64,000 nt of DNA. Source: Natronosalvus caseinilyticus (GTDB lineage Archaea > Halobacteriota > Halobacteria > Halobacteriales > Natrialbaceae). How positions within the stretch are numbered: the stretch's first letter is position 1; every line of letters begins with the position of its first letter. The stretch covers positions 930,001-994,000 of the forward strand of contig NZ_CP071596.1 in assembly GCF_017357105.1 (NCBI RefSeq). The letters are read 5' to 3'. The notes below the pieces were generated by a model. That model saw only the letters and a program-made list of their open reading frames with translations. It was not told the origin of the DNA and did not search any database. This document shows positions 58,408-64,000 of this stretch, one piece after another. A program made the translations under genes and the position numbers.

Positions 58408-58962
58408 ATGATGGCCACGACGCACGTCTTCGTCGGGCTCGCCCTCGTGACCCCTGCGGCCGTCGTCGTTCCGGAACTCGCGACGCCGCTCGCCATCGGC
58501 GCAATCGTTGGCGGCCTCCTCCCGGACGTCGACCTCGTGTTGAGCCACCGGAAGACGTTGCACTTCCCCGCCTTCGGAGTCGTCGCCGCCGGTTTGGCCG
58601 TCGGACTCGCGGCGGTCGTGCCTTCGGCGAGTACGGCTGCTCTCGCAGCGTGCGTCGTCAGCGCCTGGGTCCACGCCGTCAGCGACGCCCTGGGTGGGGG
58701 TCCGGAGATGGATCCCTGGCGAAACCCGAGCGAGCGCGCCGTCTACGACCACGCTCGAGGGGCGTGGATTCGACCGCGACGGCTGATCCGGTACGACGGT
58801 GCACCGGAGGACGCCCTCCTCGCGACGATGCTGGCCGTTTCCGCGCTCGTCGCCTTCTCGGGCCCGGTTCGATGGCTGATCGTCACCGGCGTGGTCGTCT
58901 CCCTCGCATACGCGCTCTGCAGACGCCGACTGGTCGAGTGGGTCCCGGACTGGATCGAGTGA
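58408..58962 (+). CDS. YdjM-like membrane-bound metal-dependent hydrolase
   Basis: A 184-residue protein (MMATTHVFVGLALVTPAAVV). His residues in TTHVF, PDVDLVLSHRKTLHFP and WVHAVSDALGGG form the metal-site pattern of the YdjM/LexA-regulated family. Several hydrophobic helices. Substrate unknown. ATG 58411 is an equal choice. Confidence 0.82.
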   Translation: MMATTHVFVGLALVTPAAVVVPELATPLAIGAIVGGLLPDVDLVLSHRKTLHFPAFGVVAAGLAVGLAAVVPSASTAALAACVVSAWVHAVSDALGGGPEMDPWRNPSERAVYDHARGAWIRPRRLIRYDGAPEDALLATMLAVSALVAFSGPVRWLIVTGVVVSLAYALCRRRLVEWVPDWIE

Positions 58963-59020
58963 CTGTCGTCGACGCCGACGAGTCGCAACGCTGATACGGT
59001 CGGTCGGCGACCGGGCGAAC

Positions 59021-59500
59021 ATGCTCGTGGACATCGCCTCCCGGATCGCCCACCTGCTGTTCGCCGCAATCTGGGCCGGGAGCGTCTTCTACGTCGCGTT
59101 CGTGGTGTTGCCGCTGGCTCGAGACGGCGCGTTCAACACGACGAAACCGCTTGAGGGAATCACGACTCGACTCACGACGATTTCGCGCGTGAGCGCGGTC
59201 GCACTCTTGCTCACTGGCGGGCACCTCGCCGGGACCGGCTACTCGTTCGACGGCGTCGGCAAACCGAGTCTGCTCTCCTCGCCGAACGGGCGGCTCGTCG
59301 TGCTCATGGTCGTCTGCTGGTTGCTCCTCGCCGCCTTGGTCGAGGTCGGTGCGAAGCGCCTCGAATCGGGACTCAACGGCAAGAAGCTCCGCGAACCGGC
59401 CCAGCGTGCGCTTCCGCTGTTCCGGGCCGGAGCGGTCGTCGGTCTGCTCTTGCTCGCCATCGGCGGCGTCATCACCTCGGGCGCTGTCTACGTCCTGTAG
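59021..59500 (+). CDS. CopD-like small membrane protein
   Basis: A 159-residue protein with four helices (ASRIAHLLFAAIWAGSVFYV, ISRVSAVALLLTGGHLAGTG, RLVVLMVVCWLLLAALVEVG, GAVVGLLLLAIGGVITSGAV). The His in IAHLLFA and GGHLAG and the layout resemble the CopD copper-resistance/heme-membrane superfamily. The transported or bound species is not clear. Confidence 0.75.
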   Translation: MLVDIASRIAHLLFAAIWAGSVFYVAFVVLPLARDGAFNTTKPLEGITTRLTTISRVSAVALLLTGGHLAGTGYSFDGVGKPSLLSSPNGRLVVLMVVCWLLLAALVEVGAKRLESGLNGKKLREPAQRALPLFRAGAVVGLLLLAIGGVITSGAVYVL

Positions 59501-59605
59501 CACCGTCTGCCGCCGTCTATCCTCGATGCGGCTTCTGCTAAAGATGTCAGGCACGTGAGTTCTTGCCGAAAGATACTTAGTCGGTTACTGTTAGGTAGCT
59601 TCATA

Positions 59606-60040
59606 ATGATTAGAGGAAAGGACGTGGCCGTGTCGCTTCTCTTCGTTGGCTCCGCGGCCGCCGCTGGCTATCTCCTTCGATCCGCCGGAAGGCGCGACCC
59701 CGACGCCCGGTCGAAGGCCGACGTCGGAGCGCGAATCGTCGACGACGTCCCCCGCAACGCGACCGTCGTCGATAGCTCGAGCCGCCAACTCCGTCGCCTA
59801 CCCGGCGTCTCGCGAGCGATCCGTCGCGCGGTCCGCAACGACGCCCGCGAGGAGTGGGAACACGTCACGCTCGAGCGCGACGGCTCCTGGGAAATCGTCG
59901 ACGCGATTCGCCGTTCGTTCCCGTACTACGACGGGCGCGATGGCGAGTACAACGGCGTCTACGTCAAACACGGCGACCACGTGATCGTTCTGGACGCGAT
60001 CGGCTGGGCGCGTATCGAAGGGCAAGAACCGGTCCAGTAG
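59606..60040 (+). CDS. Membrane-anchored hypothetical protein
   Basis: A 144-residue protein. One N-terminal helix (VAVSLLFVGSAAAAGYLL), then a basic/acidic soluble part (WEHVTLERDGSWEIVDAIRR, EYNGVYVKHGDHVIVLDAIG). Family not recognised. It is convergent with orc1. Confidence 0.7.
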   Translation: MIRGKDVAVSLLFVGSAAAAGYLLRSAGRRDPDARSKADVGARIVDDVPRNATVVDSSSRQLRRLPGVSRAIRRAVRNDAREEWEHVTLERDGSWEIVDAIRRSFPYYDGRDGEYNGVYVKHGDHVIVLDAIGWARIEGQEPVQ

Positions 60041-60058
60041 CGTGAGCCAGTACTAGTA

Positions 60059-61642
60059 CTAGTTCTCGAAGCGTGCCTGCACGAACGGCTGGACGTCGTC
60101 GATGTCGGAGAGTCGGGAGTCCGAAATGAGGACCGCCTCGGTCTCCTCGAGCGGGACCGAGAGGCTAATTTCTTTGGTGCGGCCGTACCGCCCCTTCGAG
60201 ACGACGACGGCGTTGACGATGCCGAGCATGTCGAGTTCGCTGATGAGGTCGGTGACCCGTCGCTGGGTCAGGATGTCGGCGTCGATCTCGTCGCACAGGC
60301 GCTTGTAGATGTTGAACACCTCGCCGGTGTTGATGCTGTGAACGCCGTTTTTCTCGAGGGAGATGATCGCGAAGAGGACGAGTTTGCTCTGGGTCGGGAG
60401 GGTGCGGACGACCTCGACCACGCGGTCGAGTTCGATCTTGTCCTGGGCCTGGCGGACGTGTTCTTCGACGATCGTCTCGGCCTGGGAGCGCTCGGCGAGT
60501 TCGCCTGCGGTTCGGAGCAAGTCGAGCGCGCGTCGGGCGTCGCCGTGTTCCTGGGCGGCGAAGGCCGCACACAGCGGGATGACGTCCGCAGACAGGGCGT
60601 CTCCCTTGAACGCGACCTCCGAACGGTGCTGGAGGATGTCCCGGAGCTGGTTGGCGTCGTAGGGTGGGAAGACGATCTCCTCTTCCCCGAGACTGGACTT
60701 GACGCGTGGATCGAGGAAGTCCGTGAACTTCAGGTCGTTCGAGATGCCGATGATCGACACCCGCGAGTTGGTGAGTTCCGAGTTCATCCGCGAGAGGTTG
60801 TAGAGCGTGTCATCGCCCGACTTCTCGACCAGTTTGTCGATCTCGTCGAGCATGATGACGACGACGCGTTCGGAGTAGTCGACGGCGTCGAAGAAGACGC
60901 TGTAGACGCGGTCGGTCGGCCAGCCGGTCATCGGCACTTCCTCGAACTCCTCGCGGTCGGCCTCGAGCGAGTCGATCTCCTCGTTCACGTCTTCGATGGA
61001 GTCGAGCGGTTCGTCCTCGAGGGCTGGTGACGCTTCGGCTTCCGTCTCGCTCGAGTTCTCGTTCGTCCAGTCGACGTCGTCTTCGTCCGACCCGTCGACG
61101 CCGTCATCGTCCATCTCGTCATTTGTCTCCTCGAGCGCCGCCCGCATCGACTCCAGTTCCTCGATTCGCTCGTCGATTCGCGCCTCATTCTCCTCGATGA
61201 ACTTGTTGGCGAGCTGGGCGAGCACGCGGTACTGCGTGTCGGTGACCTCGCAGTTGATGTACTCGACGTCACACGGGACGCTGTACTTCTGGGAGGTGCT
61301 CTCGAGTTCCTTGCTGACGAACTTCGCGCTCGCGGTCTTGCCGGTCCCGGTTTTCCCGTAGATCAGGATGTTCGACGGAGTCTCCCCGCGAAGGGCCGCG
61401 ACGAGAATCGTCGCCATCTTGTTGATCTGGTCGCTTCGATGGGGCAGTTCGTGGGGCGTGTACGACGGTCGCAGCACTTCCTTGTTCTCGAAAATCGGTT
61501 CGCCGCTGAGCAGGTCGTCGAACAGCCCCTGATTCGACTCCTCGCCCTCGGTGGCGCTCTCGAGGTCTGCCATGAAGCCAGCCGGCAACTCTCGATCGCC
61601 CGAACGGCCCGAATCCGTGGTATCTGATTTCTCGTCTGACAT
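60059..61642 (-). CDS. orc1: Orc1/Cdc6 replication initiator
   Basis: A 527-residue protein from ATG 61642. Walker A GKTGTGKT is at residues 96-103, Walker B VVVIMLDEIDKL, then sensor and C-terminal winged helix (ADILTQRRVTDLISELDMLG). An 80-residue acidic insertion (160-245) separates Walker A and B, a halophilic feature. It binds origin recognition boxes and loads MCM. Two ORB-like boxes lie upstream in its own 5' gap, so this is likely the initiator of an adjacent origin. Confidence 0.95.
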   Translation of the reverse strand: MSDEKSDTTDSGRSGDRELPAGFMADLESATEGEESNQGLFDDLLSGEPIFENKEVLRPSYTPHELPHRSDQINKMATILVAALRGETPSNILIYGKTGTGKTASAKFVSKELESTSQKYSVPCDVEYINCEVTDTQYRVLAQLANKFIEENEARIDERIEELESMRAALEETNDEMDDDGVDGSDEDDVDWTNENSSETEAEASPALEDEPLDSIEDVNEEIDSLEADREEFEEVPMTGWPTDRVYSVFFDAVDYSERVVVIMLDEIDKLVEKSGDDTLYNLSRMNSELTNSRVSIIGISNDLKFTDFLDPRVKSSLGEEEIVFPPYDANQLRDILQHRSEVAFKGDALSADVIPLCAAFAAQEHGDARRALDLLRTAGELAERSQAETIVEEHVRQAQDKIELDRVVEVVRTLPTQSKLVLFAIISLEKNGVHSINTGEVFNIYKRLCDEIDADILTQRRVTDLISELDMLGIVNAVVVSKGRYGRTKEISLSVPLEETEAVLISDSRLSDIDDVQPFVQARFEN

Positions 61643-61653
61643 TCGTCGTACGC

Positions 61654-61677
61654 ATACCCCCTCATTTCGTGTGGAGC
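61654..61677 (-). promoter_or_regulatory. ORB-like box 1
   Basis: The minus-strand gctccacacgaaatgagggg continues gtat. It lies 12 bases upstream of the orc1 start and is therefore also placed to repress or regulate orc1. Confidence 0.55.
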
Positions 61678-62002
61678 GCTCGACCCAAAACGGCCTGTAG
61701 ATGGCATAAATCCCCGATCAAGTGGCGATTTGAGTACAGCGCGTATTCTCCGGCGTCCAGTTGATGCAAACGAACCAAAGGAACACATACCTAATAAACG
61801 CTTCCCTTCAATCCAGGTGACGTTCCTCGGCGTGGTACTTTCTGTCTCGTCGATCGACACGTGACTAAAATCTCTGCCTGCTCTTATCGGCACATACTGG
61901 GCTATTCGGGCCGGTTTTGTCTCGACCGGCGCTTCGAGATCTCGATATCGCTCGATCTCGGGCGACCAGTTCGGATCGATTTGCCGTCCGAATCGATCGC
62001 CG

Positions 62003-62025
62003 ATACCCCTTCTTCGCGTGGAACC
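62003..62025 (-). promoter_or_regulatory. ORB-like box 2
   Basis: The minus-strand gttccacgcgaagaaggggt continues atc. Same orientation as box 1, about 345 bases away. Confidence 0.5.
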
Positions 62026-62177
62026 GGCGTTCGCTCCCGAGGTGTCCTGGTGAGCCGTTCGACCGGGGCGCGTCTCGAGCGGCATCGCTCGGGCGAACGA
62101 CGTTCAGTACCCTCGGGACGTCAGCTCGTGCGCCGACAGTCGGACCGTTTTTCTCGTCGCCGCCTGTCGGGGATTCC

Positions 62178-62975
62178 ATGGACCTTCCGGACGGCTGGTC
62201 GACGGGAACCGTTCGAACGAACGGTGTCGACCTCCAGTACTATCGAACCGGCGAGGGCGAGCCGATAGTGCTGGCGCACGGCTTCTACGACACCGGCCGC
62301 TGCTGGGAACGGCTCGCGGCGGGGCTCGCCGCGGATGGCTACGAGGTGATCACGTACGACGCGCGCGGCCACGGCCGATCCGACGCGCCCGAAACCGGGT
62401 ACGGGATCGAGGACCGGGTGGCCGACCTTCGCGGCCTCGTCGACGAACTCGGCCTCGAGCGCCCGCTCTTGCTCGGCCACTCCATGGGCGGCTCGACCGT
62501 CGCGTGGGCGGCCGCGACCCACCCCGACCTGGCGCGAGCGATCGTCCTCGAGGACCCCGCCGGGATGTACGGCGATCCCGATCTCGGCCCCGACGAACGG
62601 GTCGCCGTCGTCGAGGAGCGGTGTGCCGAGTGGATGAGTCAGTCCCTCGAGGAACGAATGGCGGCGTTCGACGATCTCGACAAACCCCTCGCCCGGCGCC
62701 TCGCCGTCGCTCGCGAGGAGTTTCACCCTCACAGCGCCGAAATCGCCCGTACCGGGTACCCGCTCCTCGAGGACGCGTTCGCGGGGACCACCTGTCCGAC
62801 GCTGGTGCTGAAGGCCGACGCCGGGACTCCCCGTCGAGTGCGAGACCTCGAGGCGGCCGCGGCGCTGTCGAACGGGCGACTGGTCCACGTTCCCGGCGCC
62901 GGCCACTGCGTCTTTCGCGACGAGTACGAAGCGGCCTTCGCGGAGCTACAGGCGTTTCTCTCTCGGCACGGGTAA
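62178..62975 (+). CDS. Alpha/beta-hydrolase
   Basis: A 265-residue protein from ATG 62178. The oxyanion-region HGFYDTGRCW, the nucleophile elbow GHSMGGS (Ser), the Asp near LKADAGTP and the His in PGAGHCVF complete the triad. The sequence is most like esterases and haloperoxidase-like hydrolases. Cytoplasmic; substrate unknown. Confidence 0.92.
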   Translation: MDLPDGWSTGTVRTNGVDLQYYRTGEGEPIVLAHGFYDTGRCWERLAAGLAADGYEVITYDARGHGRSDAPETGYGIEDRVADLRGLVDELGLERPLLLGHSMGGSTVAWAAATHPDLARAIVLEDPAGMYGDPDLGPDERVAVVEERCAEWMSQSLEERMAAFDDLDKPLARRLAVAREEFHPHSAEIARTGYPLLEDAFAGTTCPTLVLKADAGTPRRVRDLEAAAALSNGRLVHVPGAGHCVFRDEYEAAFAELQAFLSRHG

Positions 62976-63068
62976 TTGAGCGATCGTCGTCCTGTTTCGC
63001 CGTTCTATCTCGCTACCCTGCCTCGCTGTCTTCCCTCGCCACCCTGTCTCGTCGTCCGACCCACACAT

Positions 63069-63623
63069 CTACGACCGGTCCCGGCCCCGGTCCAGGGCCG
63101 CCCGCGCACTGTCCACCCACCACCGCAGGTCCCGGTACTCGGTCGGCCAGCTGGTGAGGAGTTCGTCTCGAGCGGCCTCGAGTTCGGCCGGCGTCCAGAA
63201 CCGGGCGGCGGCCACCTCGTCGTCGGCTCGCGGCGTACCGTGGACGTCCGCGACGTCGACCGCGTAGACGAGGTACGTCTTGTGGACCGTCTCGAACTTC
63301 GCGAACGTTCGAACGTCGAACAACACGAGGTCGTCCGGATCGACGGTGAGCGTCGTCTCCTCCGCCAGTTCTCGAGCGCCCGCTTCGTCCGGATCCTCGC
63401 CCGCCTCGACCATGCCACCCGGCGTCCCCCACATGTCGCGCTCCGGGAGGTCGACCTTCACGAGCAGGATCGATTCACCGTCGACGACCGCGACCCGCGA
63501 ACAGGGGCTGGGGTTGTAGAAAACGTGCTCCCCGCAGGCGGCACAACGATGGACCGTCGGCGGGTCGACTGGCGTCAGTTCTTCACCGCAGTAGTGACAG
63601 AACGTCGGCGGTTCGTTGCCCAT
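63069..63623 (-). CDS. Nudix hydrolase with N-terminal zinc ribbon
   Basis: A 184-residue protein from ATG 63623. A zinc ribbon (FCHYCGEEL...HRCAACGEH) is followed by a Nudix box GGMVEAGEDPDEAGARELAEE with a variant end (EETT rather than EExG). Such proteins hydrolyse nucleoside diphosphates linked to other groups; NADH pyrophosphatases have a similar ribbon. Confidence 0.9.
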   Translation of the reverse strand: MGNEPPTFCHYCGEELTPVDPPTVHRCAACGEHVFYNPSPCSRVAVVDGESILLVKVDLPERDMWGTPGGMVEAGEDPDEAGARELAEETTLTVDPDDLVLFDVRTFAKFETVHKTYLVYAVDVADVHGTPRADDEVAAARFWTPAELEAARDELLTSWPTEYRDLRWWVDSARAALDRGRDRS

Positions 63624-63790
63624 ACGAACGCGAATGAGGGGGTGGCGACAAGAGTGTTTGCCGGACGACGAGCACTTCACCGAAAGCGATCGTCTCGAGT
63701 GCCGTACACGGGCAAGAGCAACGCGTGGAACGTGAGCGCCCTCGTCTCACCAGTGCATCTGTGGTGCCCGATCACGCGACACGGTGGATC

Positions 63791-64000
63791 TCACTGGTCG
63801 GTGGTGTGCCCACCGTCGACGTCGGTCGCCTCCGTGTACCGCTCCACGTTCGCGGCCGTCTGCCGCTGGGCGCCGTCGTAGGACGCCCCGAGCGCGATGA
63901 GGAAGCCGATGATCGCAGTCACGAGTGCGATCCCACCGAGGGCGACGACGGCGATCGAGAGCACCGGTCCCGAGAGGGCCTGCGCCGAGGTCAGCAAAGA
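63791..64000 (-). CDS. Membrane protein, 5' end outside window
   Basis: The minus-strand frame is open at base 64000. The visible C-terminus has one long hydrophobic segment (GPVLSIAVVALGGIALVTAI then IGFLIALGASYDG) and an acidic tail (ERYTEATDVDGGHTTDQ). It resembles haloarchaeal DUF-type small membrane proteins; not named. Confidence 0.6.
   Translation of the reverse strand, partial: SLLTSAQALSGPVLSIAVVALGGIALVTAIIGFLIALGASYDGAQRQTAANVERYTEATDVDGGHTTDQ

Larger units (their letters stand above)
61643..62177. other. Candidate replication origin upstream of orc1
   Basis: A 535-bp gene-free gap. Two boxes on the minus strand read ctccacacgaaatgaggggg (61657-61676 and onward) and ttccacgcgaagaaggggta (62004-62023), close to the ORB core TCCAC..GAA..GGGG. 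Between them is a less GC-rich stretch (61760-61800, caaacgaaccaaaggaacac). Other boxes were sought but not found. Confidence 0.6.

Overview
The window reads as the chromosome of a halophilic archaeon. Predicted proteins are strongly acidic, GC content is high except in short accessory islands, CTCGAG is very frequent, several genes have a TATA box about 25 nt before the start codon (leaderless style), and there are archaeal or haloarchaeal markers: DNA polymerase D small subunit, Orc1/Cdc6, a PadR regulator, amphi-Trp, BofA-like, DUF7504, DUF7563 and DUF7522 proteins. The CTCGAG richness suggests a natrialbal lineage (Natrialba/Natrinema/Haloterrigena type), but that is inference.

Bases 1-33999 are mostly ordinary backbone: a PIN-ATPase, an O-antigen-ligase-like membrane protein, an M20 hydrolase, DoxX, two M32 carboxypeptidases flanking an AMMECR1 gene and a start-less calcium-binding-repeat gene, PadR, a FlaD/E-domain protein, SerA, polymerase D small subunit, signal peptidase I, an H-NOX-fold protein without its heme histidine, PRPP synthetase, GlmM, LarB, a GIY-YIG protein, a TnpB-only IS200/IS605 element, a second phosphohexomutase, and small conserved genes. 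This part ends in a tRNA-Pro(TGG).

Bases 34000 to about 55250 are an integrated element. It starts at the 3' end of tRNA-Pro. It ends just after a tyrosine recombinase, where partial copies of the tRNA 3' end recur at 55115 and 55220, with a third degenerate copy at 55949. The left arm carries a 36-residue cysteine peptide overlapping a primase-polymerase/helicase replication gene with a 50-bp palindrome near its 3' end. The middle carries two secreted repeat proteins: one has six exact 25-residue Q/N ladder repeats, and the other is an 876-residue protein with strictly alternating Glu. Both look like acidic, curli-like beta-solenoids. The right half holds two inverted copies of a cassette (SWIM zinc-finger protein plus two further zinc-finger proteins, all overlapping). 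Each copy faces its own winged-helix regulator across three palindromic operator sites. The sites have different sequences in the two copies but a similar layout, and the two cassettes share an 81-nt identical leader. A small HTH operon, a transposon-like element carrying a membrane protein, gene remnants, and an integrase operon behind a run of five hairpins complete the element.

Bases 55253-64000 return to backbone: DUF7522 protein (possibly trapped between old attachment sites), HTH protein, dodecin-like protein, dUTPase/dCTP deaminase, polysaccharide deacetylase, membrane proteins, Orc1/Cdc6 with two ORB-like boxes in its upstream gap (a candidate origin), an alpha/beta hydrolase, a Nudix protein and a partial membrane protein.

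All functions come from motif reading without database searches. Start sites are chosen from ATG/GTG position, TATA or Shine-Dalgarno context and overlaps.
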